From NCBI GenBank assembly GCA_025449615.1, contig JANWJA010000090.1, positions 1 through 10,138 of the forward strand: DNA of 10,138 nt. The letters run 5' to 3'. A program made the position numbers and the translations under genes. Shown in pieces: positions 1 to 7,163 of the stretch; positions within the stretch are counted from its first letter, which is position 1, and the number at the start of each line of letters is the position of its first letter. The notes beneath the pieces were generated by a model. That model made no database searches and had not been told where the DNA came from. It saw nothing but the letters and a program-made list of their open reading frames with translations. The stretch comes from Methyloceanibacter sp. (GTDB taxonomy: Bacteria > Pseudomonadota > Alphaproteobacteria > Rhizobiales > Methyloligellaceae).

Positions 1-819
1 AGCTCCTCAGGGTTTGTCACGGGCTATTACGAACCGGAAGTCCGCGGCTCGCGGGAGCGAGTCGGCGCGTTTCAGATCCCGGTCTATCGCCGCCCGGACG
101 ATCTCGTGACCCTGGTCCCCGATACATACCGGGCGCGCTTCAACGAGCAGCTGACCGCAATGCGGCGGGACGGCAATGAGTTCGTGCCCTACTACACGCG
201 CGAGGACATCGAGGCTGGTGCCTTGGAGGGGCAGGACCTCGAGCTGCTCTATCTCGACGATCCCGTGGAGCTGTTCTTCCTGCAGGTGCAGGGGTCTGGG
301 CTGGTCCGCTTGAGCGACGGCTCGACAACGCGGCTGAGCTATGCCGGCAAGAACGGATACCCCTACACCTCGATCGGCAAGCTGCTGGTGGAGCGTGGCG
401 AGTTGGCTCGTGACGCGGCGTCGATGGACGCTCTCAAGGCTTGGCTCCGGGCCGATGCCGAACGGGCGAGGCGGCTTATGCTGGAGAACCGCTCGTATAT
501 CTTTTTCCGCGAGCTCTGGGCGCATGAGATGGAGGCGGGGCCGATCGGGGCGGAAGGCGTGGCGCTGACGCCTGGGAGAAGCCTTGCCGTCGATGCCTCC
601 TATCATGTCCTGGGCACGCCAATCTTCGTCGCGGCGCCGGGGCTAAGGGATGAAGAGGGGCGGCCATTCCAGCGATTGATGATCGCGCAAGACGTCGGCT
701 CGGCGATCGCTGGTCCTGAACGTGGCGACATTTTCTTCGGTTCGGGCGAGGTCGCGGGAGCACTTGCCGGGTCGGCTCGCCAAGATGCAAGGTTCTTTAT
801 CCTTATTCCGCGAGAGTGA
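1..819 (+). CDS. mltA: Membrane-bound lytic murein transglycosylase A (MltA), 3' part
   Basis: The reading frame is open from the first base and ends at TGA 817-819, leaving 272 residues. Family proteins are longer, so the signal peptide or lipobox and the start of the domain lie off the left edge. MltA cleaves the glycan strand of peptidoglycan between MurNAc and GlcNAc, forming 1,6-anhydro-MurNAc in the periplasm. Seen here: the MltA-domain opening VTGYYEPEVRGS, the block DPVELFFLQVQGSG, then YAGKNGYPYTSIGK, NRSYIFFRE and YHVLGTPIFVAA. The C-terminal 3D domain reads AQDVGSAIAGPERGDIFFGSG. Its two Asp codons, at 691-693 and 727-729, correspond to E. coli D297 and the catalytic D308, so the active site looks intact. 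An internal ATG-like start near 106 would cut into the domain and is not the true start. The gene leads into the Smr gene after 23 nt, probably as one transcript. Family assignment is very secure; the N-terminus is unknown. Confidence 0.96.
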   Translation, partial: SSSGFVTGYYEPEVRGSRERVGAFQIPVYRRPDDLVTLVPDTYRARFNEQLTAMRRDGNEFVPYYTREDIEAGALEGQDLELLYLDDPVELFFLQVQGSGLVRLSDGSTTRLSYAGKNGYPYTSIGKLLVERGELARDAASMDALKAWLRADAERARRLMLENRSYIFFRELWAHEMEAGPIGAEGVALTPGRSLAVDASYHVLGTPIFVAAPGLRDEEGRPFQRLMIAQDVGSAIAGPERGDIFFGSGEVAGALAGSARQDARFFILIPRE

Positions 820-842
820 GACGGTAAACCGGGGCGGAGGCG

Positions 843-1397
843 ATGAGCAAGAGGGGCAAGAGCGACGATGAGGACCACGCGCTGTGGGCACGAGTCGCCG
901 AGACCGCAACACCGCTCGGCAAGCGCAAGCAGGCGCGCGTAAAGCCGATATCCCTCAAACCTGAGCGGTCGCATCACGCTCCGAAGCCGGAAGCGGCGAG
1001 GCCTCTGGTGGCGCCCAAGCCGAAGGCGTCTCCGCTCCCGCACCGCGCTGAGCTCGATCGGCAAACAACGCGACGGTTAGAGAAGGGACGTGTCGAGGTC
1101 GAAGCGAAACTCGATCTTCACGGCATGCGGCAGCGCGACGCGCACGCGGCGCTGCGGAGATTTTTGAAATCGGCACAAGGCAAGGACTACCGGCATGTGC
1201 TGGTGATCACCGGCAAGGGCGCCAGCCAAGAAGCGGCCAAGAGCTTCTATGAAGAGGAGGCGCGCGGCGTGCTGCGCCAAGCCGTGCCGCAATGGCTGAG
1301 CGATCCGAAATTCGCTTCCATCGTGGTCAGCTTCTCGCAAGCGCCACGCCGCCTCGGCGGCGAAGGCGCGCTCTATGTGCGGCTGCGGAAGCTGTAA
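843..1397 (+). CDS. Smr-domain protein (Smr/MutS2 C-terminal family)
   Basis: A 184-residue protein with a charged, Pro/Lys/Arg-rich and probably disordered N-terminal half (residues 1-80), then a complete Smr domain (about 85-184). Domain landmarks are KLDLHG (89-94), VITGKG (121-126) and GGEGALYVRLRK (172-183). Stand-alone Smr proteins are nucleases or nucleic-acid binders. E. coli SmrB cuts mRNA at collided ribosomes, and its DLHG motif matters for that. Whether this protein does the same is inference. The His often found just before the final GG motif is Leu here (RRLGGEG), though variation at this site is known in the family. ATG 843 follows a GGAGG at 836-840, very close but the only reasonable start. 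The gene lies 23 nt behind mltA and converges on hslU with 12 nt between the stops. Domain assignment is secure, function is not. Confidence 0.93.
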   Translation: MSKRGKSDDEDHALWARVAETATPLGKRKQARVKPISLKPERSHHAPKPEAARPLVAPKPKASPLPHRAELDRQTTRRLEKGRVEVEAKLDLHGMRQRDAHAALRRFLKSAQGKDYRHVLVITGKGASQEAAKSFYEEEARGVLRQAVPQWLSDPKFASIVVSFSQAPRRLGGEGALYVRLRKL

Positions 1398-1411
1398 GCT
1401 ACTCTGCAGCT
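1390..1411. terminator. Possible two-way stem-loop at the smr/hslU convergent junction
   Basis: AGCTGTA (1390-1396) can pair with TGCAGCT (1405-1411) as a 7-bp stem with one G-T wobble and an 8-nt loop. It covers the last codons and stop of the Smr gene and overlaps the hslU stop codon (TAG, complement of 1410-1412). No T-run follows on either strand, so it is not a standard intrinsic terminator. It could weakly end transcription or protect RNA 3' ends in both directions. Low confidence. Confidence 0.25.
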
Positions 1412-2717
1412 ACAAAATAAACTTCGATAGATCCGCGTTCTTGGCGAGCTCGCCGACATGGTCGCGGACATGGGCGCCGTCGATCACGAATTTCTCGCCG
1501 GATTTGTCGGCGGCGTCGAAGGAAATCTCGTCGAGAATGCGCTCCATCACCGTGCAGAGACGGCGGGCGCCGATATTCTCGACATTAGTGTTCACCTCGA
1601 CCGCAATATCGGCAATGGCCTCGATGGCGTCGTCGGTGAATTCGAGGTCGACGCCTTCGGTCTTCATCAGCGCGATATATTGCCGGATCAGGCAAGCCTT
1701 CGGCTCGGTGAGGATGCGGCGGAAATCGTCGCGGGTGAGGGCGCGGAGCTCGACACGAATGGGAAGCCGACCTTGCAGTTCCGGCAATAGGTCCGAGGGC
1801 TTAGCAAGATGGAACGCGCCCGAGGCGATGAAGAGGATGTGGTCGGTCTTGACCGGCCCGTATTTGGTGCCGACGGTGGTGCCTTCGATCAGCGGGAGAA
1901 GATCGCGCTGCACGCCTTCACGGCTGACATCGGCGCCGACGCGCTCCGAGCGCGCACAAATCTTGTCGATCTCGTCGAGAAAGACGATGCCGTTATTCTC
2001 GACGTTTCGGATCGCGTCCTGAATGATGGTGTCGTTGTCGATCAGCTTGTCGGATTCCTCGGCCAGGAGAATTGCGAAGCTGTCGTGCACATTAATGCGG
2101 CGGGGCTTGGTGCGGTTGCCGAGCGCCTTGCCCAAGACTTCGCTCAAATTGATCATGCCGACTTGGCTTCCGGGCATGCCCGGAATCTCGAAAGACGGGA
2201 TACCGCCGCCGGTGTCCGCAACCTGAATCTCGATTTCCTTGTCGTCGAGCTCGCCACTGCGCAGGCGCTTGCGAAAAGCATCGCGCGTCGTGAGCGCCGC
2301 ATTGGCGCCGACCAGCGCATCGATGACGCGCTCCTCGGCATTGATCTGCGCCTTGGCCTCGACCTCTTTGCGTTTGGAGTCGCGCACCAAGCCGATGCCG
2401 GCCTCAAGCAGATCGCGGATGATCTGATCGACGTCGCGGCCGACATAACCGACCTCGGTGAACTTGGTCGCCTCAACCTTGATGAAAGGCGCGCCGGCGA
2501 GCTTGGCCAGGCGGCGGGAGATCTCGGTCTTGCCGACGCCGGTCGGGCCGATCATGAGAATATTTTTCGGCAGAACCTCCTCGCGCATCTCTTCGTCGAG
2601 TTGCTGCCGGCGCCAGCGATTGCGCAAGGCAATGGCGACGGCGCGCTTGGCGTCGCGCTGGCCGATGATGTGCCGGTCAAGTTCGGACACGATCTCGCGG
2701 GGGGAGAATGAGCTCAT
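1410..2717 (-). CDS. hslU: HslU, ATPase subunit of the HslUV protease
   Basis: A 435-residue AAA+ unfoldase of normal full length. It forms hexamers that unfold substrates with ATP and feed them into the HslV peptidase in the cytoplasm. Visible motifs: Walker A GPTGVGKT (57-64), substrate-gripping pore loop GYVG (90-93), the intermediate I-domain roughly 105-235, Walker B VFLDE (245-249), an arginine-finger candidate R317 in ELQGR, the sensor-2 motif GARRL (383-387), and the C-terminal tail ADLSKFIL that inserts into HslV to activate it. All key residues are present. The ATG (complement of 2715-2717) overlaps the hslV stop as ATGA, so translation of the two is very likely coupled, which suits a stoichiometric complex. 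Only a weak AAGAA ribosome site precedes it. Expression is presumably driven from the promoter in front of hslV. Confidence 0.98.
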   Translation of the reverse strand: MSSFSPREIVSELDRHIIGQRDAKRAVAIALRNRWRRQQLDEEMREEVLPKNILMIGPTGVGKTEISRRLAKLAGAPFIKVEATKFTEVGYVGRDVDQIIRDLLEAGIGLVRDSKRKEVEAKAQINAEERVIDALVGANAALTTRDAFRKRLRSGELDDKEIEIQVADTGGGIPSFEIPGMPGSQVGMINLSEVLGKALGNRTKPRRINVHDSFAILLAEESDKLIDNDTIIQDAIRNVENNGIVFLDEIDKICARSERVGADVSREGVQRDLLPLIEGTTVGTKYGPVKTDHILFIASGAFHLAKPSDLLPELQGRLPIRVELRALTRDDFRRILTEPKACLIRQYIALMKTEGVDLEFTDDAIEAIADIAVEVNTNVENIGARRLCTVMERILDEISFDAADKSGEKFVIDGAHVRDHVGELAKNADLSKFIL

Positions 2718-3274
2718 TTCTTGGAATCGAGGCTCTCAATGACAACGTTGTCATTGGTGTACACGCAGATTTGGGCAGCAATGGCCATGGCCCTGCGTGC
2801 AATCGTCTCGGCATCGAGGTCGGTGGGAAGCAGCGCACGAGCCGCAGCCAGGGCATAGGCCCCGCCGGAGCCGATGCCCATGACGTTGTCGTCAGGCTCA
2901 AGCACGTCGCCGGTGCCGGTAAGGACCAGGCTTTCATCGGTGTCTGCCACCAGCATCATGGCCTCCAGCCGCCGCAAATAGCGGTCGGTGCGCCAATCCT
3001 TGGCAAGCTCGACGCAAGCCCGCTTGAGCTGGTCGGGAAAGCGCTCGAGCTTCGATTCCAGGCGCTCGAACAGGGTGAAGGCGTCGGCCGTCGAGCCAGC
3101 AAAGCCCGCGATGACGTTGCCGCTGCCGACGCGGCGCACCTTCCGGGCGCCGGCCTTGATGATGGTCTGGCCGAGGCTGACCTGGCCATCGCCCGCTATC
3201 ACCACCTTGCCACCCTTGCGGACGGTCAGGATCGTCGTGCCATGCCAAGTGTCGGGGGAGGGGACGTTACTCAT
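2714..3274 (-). CDS. hslV: HslV, peptidase subunit of the HslUV protease
   Basis: A 186-residue proteasome-beta-like threonine peptidase. It forms a double hexamer capped by HslU and degrades unfolded or regulatory proteins. The start used is ATG at 3272-3274, giving [16 protein letters not shown]. Processing before the first Thr (T13) would expose the catalytic N-terminal Thr. Other landmarks: GDGQ (28-31), K45 (equivalent of the catalytic Lys33 of the mature enzyme), GSGG (135-138) and the closing strand [10 protein letters not shown] (171-180). A longer reading frame opens at TTG 3311-3313, but the extra 13 residues are atypical and the TTG has no ribosome site. The ATG also lacks a recognisable Shine-Dalgarno sequence, and a heat-shock-like promoter ends only a few bases upstream. 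The stop TGA overlaps the hslU ATG by 4 nt. Product certain, exact start moderately certain. Confidence 0.96.
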   Translation of the reverse strand: MSNVPSPDTWHGTTILTVRKGGKVVIAGDGQVSLGQTIIKAGARKVRRVGSGNVIAGFAGSTADAFTLFERLESKLERFPDQLKRACVELAKDWRTDRYLRRLEAMMLVADTDESLVLTGTGDVLEPDDNVMGIGSGGAYALAAARALLPTDLDAETIARRAMAIAAQICVYTNDNVVIESLDSKK

Positions 3275-3408
3275 CGGAACGGTCGATATTGGCACGAAAG
3301 GCTTGAGATTCAAGGCTCAGACATGCGTCCGGCATGGCGCCAGGCAGCCCCAAGGCGTATAAGCCCGCCAGAAGCGAATTGCTAACAGGCTTGAGTTAAG
3401 CTTACCCC
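3275..3408. promoter_or_regulatory. Divergent control region between hslV and hisB
   Basis: This 134-bp non-coding gap must hold promoters for hslVU (leftward) and the his cluster (rightward). It contains a sigma-32-like promoter on the minus strand (listed separately), a perfect 5-3-5 palindrome CTTGA-GAT-TCAAG at 3302-3314, and a related GCTTGAGTTAAG at 3389-3400 just before hisB. On the plus strand TATAAG at 3358-3363 could be a -10 element, but no good -35 lies 17 nt upstream, so the hisB promoter is not resolved. No His-rich leader peptide or attenuator is visible. hisB has no strong Shine-Dalgarno sequence. Confidence 0.6.
3286..3314 (-). promoter_or_regulatory. Candidate sigma-32 (RpoH) type promoter for hslVU
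   Basis: On the minus strand CTTGAAT (3314-3308) is followed after 15 nt by CCAATAT (3292-3286). Against the E. coli heat-shock consensus CTTGAAA and CCCATNT this is six matches of seven in each box, with a normal spacer. HslVU is a heat-shock operon in many bacteria, so the location fits. The expected transcription start would be near 3279, only about five bases before the chosen hslV ATG, implying an almost leaderless mRNA. Read by eye, not scored against the genome. Confidence 0.45.
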
Positions 3409-4023
3409 ATGCAGAAACCGAATAAACCAGCGTCGAAGCGCAGCGCCACCGTCGAGCGCCGCACCAAGGAGACCGCGATTTTTTGCGCCGTCGATCTCGA
3501 CGGGACCGGCGCCTACGACATCGCGACCGGGGTGGGCTTCCTCGACCACATGATCGAGCAGCTGGCCCGGCACTCTTTGATCGACATTACGCTCAAGGCC
3601 GAGGGCGACCTCCATATCGACCAGCACCACACCACCGAGGATTCTGGCATCGTGCTTGGCCAGGCTTTTGCCAAGGCGCTCGGCGACAAGCAGGGCATTG
3701 CGCGCTACGGCTCGGCCTATCTGCCGATGGACGAGACTTTGACCAGGGTGGCACTGGACGTTTCGGGCCGCCCCTATCTCATCTGGAAGGTCGAGTTCAC
3801 CCGCTCGAAGATCGGGGAGATGGATACCGAGCTGTTCCGGGAGTGGTTCCAGGCTTTCGCCCAGAACGCCGGAATTACGCTGCATGTCGAGACGCTTTAC
3901 GGCGAGAATAGCCACCATATTGCCGAGACCTGCTATAAGGCGCTGGCGCGCGCGCTCCGCCAGGCGGTCGCTATAGACCCGAGGCAGGAGGGCCGCGTGC
4001 CCTCGACCAAAGGCCAGCTTTGA
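3409..4023 (+). CDS. hisB: Imidazoleglycerol-phosphate dehydratase (HisB)
   Basis: A 204-residue monofunctional HisB that converts imidazole glycerol phosphate to imidazole acetol phosphate plus water, the sixth histidine step, in the cytoplasm. It carries the family's duplicated metal-binding signatures: GVGFLDHM (41-48) with HHTTED (73-78), and the second-half counterpart ENSHHIAE (166-173). The His and Glu residues bind the two Mn ions. The C-terminal VPSTKGQL (197-204) is the usual ending. No phosphatase domain is fused, unlike enterobacterial HisB, so histidinol-phosphate phosphatase must be encoded elsewhere. ATG 3409 follows the divergent control region with no strong ribosome site. 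It is the first gene of the his cluster and is followed after 36 nt by the DUF2628 gene. Confidence 0.98.
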   Translation: MQKPNKPASKRSATVERRTKETAIFCAVDLDGTGAYDIATGVGFLDHMIEQLARHSLIDITLKAEGDLHIDQHHTTEDSGIVLGQAFAKALGDKQGIARYGSAYLPMDETLTRVALDVSGRPYLIWKVEFTRSKIGEMDTELFREWFQAFAQNAGITLHVETLYGENSHHIAETCYKALARALRQAVAIDPRQEGRVPSTKGQL

Positions 4024-4059
4024 GGCTCTTTGCGTCCTCGGTAGCAAGTGTGAGGCCCC

Positions 4060-4548
4060 GTGACTGCCTATTACGTCTATGAGCCGGCTTCGGAAGCGCC
4101 AAATGTATCGGCGCGGGCGGAACGGCTCGACTTCGTCAAGGACGGCATCTCGTGGCCGGCGCTGGTCGTGCCAGCCTTCTGGCTCCTCTATCACCGCATG
4201 TGGATCGAGCTTCTGATCTATGTCGCGGCCTATGGGGCGCTCGGCTGGGCCATGACCTATGCCCAAAACGGCGCCGATCTTCTGGGCTGGATCGCCATCG
4301 CGCTCTCCTTGTTGTTTGCCTTCGAGGCAAATGACCTCAGGCGCTATGCGCTGGAGCGCAAAGGTTATCGGCAGCTCGGCGTCGCCATTGGAAGCAGCCG
4401 CGAGGCGGCAGAGCTTTCCTTCTTCCGCGCATGGCTGCCGGAGCAGACATCGACGCGTCCGCCCGAGCGCCCCGCCAAGAGGAAGACGACAACAGGAGCC
4501 GCACCGACCGAGGCAGAGGAGGTCATCGGGCTATTCCCGAGGCCTTAA
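4060..4548 (+). CDS. DUF2628-type inner-membrane protein inside the his cluster
   Basis: A 162-residue protein of unknown function resembling the DUF2628 family. It begins with the soluble stretch MTAYYVYEP. Then [21 protein letters not shown] leads into hydrophobic segments at about 31-46, 48-67 and 72-89, which suggests two or three membrane passes. After these comes a conserved-looking, cytoplasm-type tail: [18 protein letters not shown] (90-107), an acidic/Arg helix ending FFRAWLPE, a basic Pro/Lys-rich linker, and the terminal motif [11 protein letters not shown] recall alphaproteobacterial relatives ending in a similar VIGLFP motif. The start is GTG 4060-4062; no in-frame ATG keeps the N-terminal motif. 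It lies 36 nt behind hisB and 5 nt before hisH, so it is co-transcribed. A role in histidine synthesis is not shown by the sequence. Confidence 0.88.
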   Translation: MTAYYVYEPASEAPNVSARAERLDFVKDGISWPALVVPAFWLLYHRMWIELLIYVAAYGALGWAMTYAQNGADLLGWIAIALSLLFAFEANDLRRYALERKGYRQLGVAIGSSREAAELSFFRAWLPEQTSTRPPERPAKRKTTTGAAPTEAEEVIGLFPRP

Positions 4549-4553
4549 GACAA

Positions 4554-5204
4554 GTGCACGTCGCTATCATCGATTACGGCTCCGGCAATCTCCACTCCGC
4601 CGCCAAAGCCTTCGAGCGGGCCGCGCGCGAAGCCGGCACGAGCCAGAGCATCAAAGTCACCGCGGAGCCAAGCGAGGTCCTCTCGGCCGAGAGGGTCGTC
4701 CTGCCCGGGGTCGGCGCTTTCGCCGATTGCAAACAAGGGCTCGCGAACATCCCCGGCATGATCGATGCGCTGGAACAGTCCGTGCGTCGCGACGGGAGGC
4801 CCTTTCTCGGCATCTGCGTCGGCCTGCAATTGATGGCCGAGCGTGGGCTTGAGCATGGCAACACGGCGGGGCTTGGCTGGATCGGCGGCGAGGTGCGGCG
4901 GATCGAGCCGAAAGATGCCTCACTCAAGATCCCCCACATGGGCTGGAATACGCTTCGCGTGGCGAGGCCGCATGCTCTGCTCGAGGGAATTCCGACCGGC
5001 GAAAAAGGGCTTCACGCCTATTTCGTGCACTCCTATCATTTCGTGCCGTCGGCAACGGAGACGTTGGTTGCCACGACCGATTATGCGGGGCCAGTGACGG
5101 CCTTCGTCGCCAAGGACAACATGGCAGGCAGCCAGTTCCACCCCGAGAAGAGCCAGAAACTCGGCCTCGCGCTGATCGCCAATTTCTTGCGGTGGAAACC
5201 GTGA
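4554..5204 (+). CDS. hisH: Imidazole glycerol phosphate synthase, glutaminase subunit HisH
   Basis: A 216-residue class I glutamine amidotransferase. It releases ammonia from glutamine and channels it to HisF, which uses it to make imidazole glycerol phosphate and AICAR from PRFAR. The catalytic triad is complete: C88 in GICVGLQ, then H196 and E198 in QFHPEKS. The oxyanion strand motif PGVGAF is at 51-56. The start is GTG 4554-4556, giving [13 protein letters not shown], which matches the usual family N-terminus. The frame is open further upstream to 4431, but that part overlaps the DUF2628 gene and is unlike HisH. A GAGG at 4539-4542 lies somewhat far (11 nt) from the start, so translation may rely on coupling to the gene before, which ends 5 nt earlier. 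The stop overlaps the hisA start. Confidence 0.97.
   Translation: MHVAIIDYGSGNLHSAAKAFERAAREAGTSQSIKVTAEPSEVLSAERVVLPGVGAFADCKQGLANIPGMIDALEQSVRRDGRPFLGICVGLQLMAERGLEHGNTAGLGWIGGEVRRIEPKDASLKIPHMGWNTLRVARPHALLEGIPTGEKGLHAYFVHSYHFVPSATETLVATTDYAGPVTAFVAKDNMAGSQFHPEKSQKLGLALIANFLRWKP
5191..5196 (+). promoter_or_regulatory. Ribosome binding site deciding the hisA start
   Basis: GGTGGA precedes GTG 5201-5203 by 4 nt. It overlaps the alternative in-frame GTG at 5192, so the downstream GTG is the better start. Confidence 0.5.
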
Positions 5205-5956
5205 TCCTGTTTCCCGCTATCGATCTGAAAGACGGCGCTTGCGTGCGTCTTCGTCAGGGCGAGATGGAGAGCGCAACGGTGTTCAACGCTGATCCGGCGG
5301 TGCAAGCGCTTCTTTTCGAGAGCCAAGGATTCGAATGGCTGCATATCGTCGATCTCAACGGCGCCTTCGAGGGCAAGCCGGTGAATGAGAAGGCCGTGGA
5401 GGACATCCTGCACGCCGTTCATATTCCGATCCAACTTGGCGGCGGCATTCGTGATCTCGACACCATTGTGATGTGGCTGGAGAAGGGGATCGACCGCGTC
5501 ATTCTCGGTACCGTGGCGGTGCGCGATCCTGCCCTGGTGCGTGAGGCGGCTCGCGATTTTCCTGGCTGCATTGTGGTGGGGATCGATGCGCGCGACGGCA
5601 AGGTTGCGGTCGAGGGCTGGGCCGAGACCAGCGAAATGACGGTAATTGATCTTGCACGAGAATTCGAGGACGCCGGCGTCGCGGCTATCATCTATACCGA
5701 TATCGCCAGAGACGGCGTGCTTGCCGGTCTCAATCTGGAGGCCACGGCGACGCTCGCCCGCGCCACCTCGATCCCGGTGATCGCGAGTGGCGGCCTTGCT
5801 TCCATCGAGGATGTGCGCAATTTGCTGAAGCCCCAATATAAGATGCTGGAAGGCGCGATCGTGGGGCGGGCGCTTTACGACGGCAGGATCGATCCCGCCG
5901 AGGCGCTGGCGCTGTTGGCACCGAGGCGTGTAGAACGAGGCCAGGAAGAGGCCTGA
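5201..5956 (+). CDS. hisA: ProFAR isomerase (HisA)
   Basis: A 251-residue beta/alpha-barrel enzyme that opens the ribose ring of ProFAR by an Amadori rearrangement to give PRFAR, the substrate of HisHF. The two catalytic aspartates are visible: D8 in FPAIDLKDG and D129 in VVGIDARDG. Phosphate-binding motifs QLGGGIRD (78-85) and VIASGGLAS (193-201) sit in opposite halves of the barrel, as expected for the half-barrel duplication shared with HisF. The start chosen is GTG 5201, giving the canonical [12 protein letters not shown]. This GTG overlaps the hisH stop as GTGA, a coupling arrangement. A GTG nine bases upstream would add three residues. The C-terminal tail [10 protein letters not shown] is charged and probably not structural. 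The next gene begins 5 nt after the stop. Confidence 0.97.
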   Translation: MILFPAIDLKDGACVRLRQGEMESATVFNADPAVQALLFESQGFEWLHIVDLNGAFEGKPVNEKAVEDILHAVHIPIQLGGGIRDLDTIVMWLEKGIDRVILGTVAVRDPALVREAARDFPGCIVVGIDARDGKVAVEGWAETSEMTVIDLAREFEDAGVAAIIYTDIARDGVLAGLNLEATATLARATSIPVIASGGLASIEDVRNLLKPQYKMLEGAIVGRALYDGRIDPAEALALLAPRRVERGQEEA

Positions 5957-5961
5957 ACCCC

Positions 5962-6270
5962 ATGCGCGCGCGAATTATCTTTATCATCCTTCTAGTCTTG
6001 ATCCTGATCTTTACTCTGTGGCCCACCGTAATCAGCTTGGGCGCGGAATGGTACGGGCGGTGGCACGGCTGCGAGGTTGAGTTCACCCGCGCGATTCCTT
6101 GCATCGTCAACGGCGAGGATCAGGGCAAGTGGATCTACGAGACGCAGCAATGGGCCTATCTATCGCTGTATACGATTCCGGTCGGCGGCATGCTGCTGCT
6201 CGGCTGGCTCGTCCTGGCAGTGATCGTCTACACCATTTATCGCGTGCGCCGCGGCAGCAGGCCGGCCTGA
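5962..6270 (+). CDS. Small two-helix membrane protein of unknown function between hisA and hisF
   Basis: A 102-residue protein I do not recognise. A short basic N-terminus (MRAR) leads into a strongly hydrophobic helix at about 5-20, extending perhaps to 27. Next comes a loop of some 45 residues rich in Trp and Tyr, then a second helix at about 71-93 and a basic end ([10 protein letters not shown]). By the positive-inside rule both ends are cytoplasmic and the loop is periplasmic. The loop has two cysteines, C37 and C47, that could form a disulfide. ATG 5962 has AGGAAGAGG at 5943-5951 upstream. It is a real gene by position: 5 nt after hisA, 11 nt before hisF, same strand, compact spacing, and a frame unlike its neighbours. 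Function unknown; a link to histidine synthesis would be inference from position only. Confidence 0.8.
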   Translation: MRARIIFIILLVLILIFTLWPTVISLGAEWYGRWHGCEVEFTRAIPCIVNGEDQGKWIYETQQWAYLSLYTIPVGGMLLLGWLVLAVIVYTIYRVRRGSRPA

Positions 6271-6281
6271 ACGAAATATCC

Positions 6282-7058
6282 ATGCTGAAAATCCGCGTCA
6301 TTCCCTGTCTCGACGTTAAAGACGGCCGCGTGGTGAAGGGCGTCAACTTCGTCGATCTCCGCGATGCCGGCGATCCGGTCGAGGCCGCGACTGCTTACGA
6401 CGAAGCCGGCGCCGACGAGCTTTGCTTTCTCGACATCACTGCGAGTCACGAGAAGCGCGGCACCATCCTCGATGTGGTCCGCCGTACCGCTGAGTGCTGC
6501 TTCATGCCGCTCACTGTGGGCGGCGGCGTGCGCGACGTGGACGATGTGAGAAAGCTGCTCGAAGCCGGCGCCGACAAGGTTTCGATCAATACGGCGGTGG
6601 TCAAGGATCGCGATTTGGTGTGGCGGGCTGCGGAGAAATTCGGCGCGCAGTGCATTGTCGTGGCCATCGATGCTAAGCGCGTCAGTGGCGAGGGCGACAA
6701 GCCTCGCTTCGAGATCTTCACCCATGGCGGGCGCGAGCCGACCGGCATCGAGGCGATCGCCTATGCGGAGGAAGTGGTTGGACTCGGCGCGGGAGAAATT
6801 CTGCTGACCTCGATGGACCGGGACGGCACCCGCGCGGGCTTCGATATTCTTCTCACTAGCGCCATTGCCAATGCTGTCACAGTGCCGGTGATCGCCAGCG
6901 GGGGTGTTGGATCGCTGCAGGATCTCGTTGATGGCGTGCGCGAAGGTCACGCCTCGGCCGTGCTTGCCGCTTCGATCTTCCACTATGGCGAGCACACCAT
7001 CGGTGAGGCCAAGCGCTTCATGGCCGGGGCAGGCGTACCGGTGCGGCTCGACGGCTAG
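6282..7058 (+). CDS. hisF: Imidazole glycerol phosphate synthase, cyclase subunit HisF
   Basis: A 258-residue beta/alpha barrel that joins ammonia from HisH to PRFAR and closes the imidazole ring, releasing AICAR back to purine synthesis. Both catalytic aspartates are present: D11 in [10 protein letters not shown] and D130 in VVAIDAKR. Also seen are [15 protein letters not shown] near the N-terminus, TVGGGVRD (78-85), the loop THGGREPTG (147-155), [15 protein letters not shown] (174-188), VIASGGVGS (203-211) and AASIFHYGE (229-237). The start is ATG 6282, matching the family N-terminus [11 protein letters not shown]. The frame is open upstream to 6099, but that part overlaps the small membrane protein gene. 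HisF and its partner HisH are separated by hisA and that gene. A gap of about 105 nt follows before hisE. Confidence 0.98.
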   Translation: MLKIRVIPCLDVKDGRVVKGVNFVDLRDAGDPVEAATAYDEAGADELCFLDITASHEKRGTILDVVRRTAECCFMPLTVGGGVRDVDDVRKLLEAGADKVSINTAVVKDRDLVWRAAEKFGAQCIVVAIDAKRVSGEGDKPRFEIFTHGGREPTGIEAIAYAEEVVGLGAGEILLTSMDRDGTRAGFDILLTSAIANAVTVPVIASGGVGSLQDLVDGVREGHASAVLAASIFHYGEHTIGEAKRFMAGAGVPVRLDG

Positions 7059-7163
7059 ATATTTTACTATCAATCACCCCGATTCCTGCCCGCCAAAGGG
7101 GCAAGTAAGCATTTCCCCCAATTAATGAACCCCTGCCTATTCCAACACGGGCGCGCAAGGTGT
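7059..7163 (+). other. Gap between hisF and hisE, the longest inside the his-coaA cluster
   Basis: This 105-nt gap is AT-rich just after hisF, then contains two mutually exclusive short stems: TGCCC (7087-7091) with GGGCA (7099-7103), or GGGG (7098-7101) with CCCC (7115-7118). No T-run follows either, so I do not call a terminator, and I find no convincing promoter. The hisE frame is open from ATG 7125, which would add 13 atypical residues. Confidence 0.3.

Noticed and set aside
1809..2711. A 300-codon open frame on the plus strand opposite hslU
   Set aside because: It lies antisense to a fully motif-bearing hslU; its codons mirror the real gene's third-position GC bias, and the translation is compositionally odd with no domain. 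Long antisense frames are expected in GC-rich DNA.
2708..3385. A 225-codon plus-strand frame opposite hslV running into the hslV-hisB gap
   Set aside because: Antisense shadow of hslV; no ribosome site and no family resemblance.
3382..4266. A 294-codon open frame on the minus strand opposite hisB
   Set aside because: It is a shadow of hisB and the start of the DUF2628 gene, with no recognisable motif, and it crosses the divergent control region boundary.
4431..4553. Upstream extension of the hisH reading frame
   Set aside because: It overlaps the DUF2628 gene and encodes charged sequence unlike the HisH N-terminus, which begins correctly at GTG 4554.
5081..7073. Long minus-strand open frames opposite hisA (5081-5836) and hisF (6237-7073)
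   Set aside because: Both mirror catalytically complete genes on the plus strand and encode His/Ala/Arg-rich sequences without domain features.
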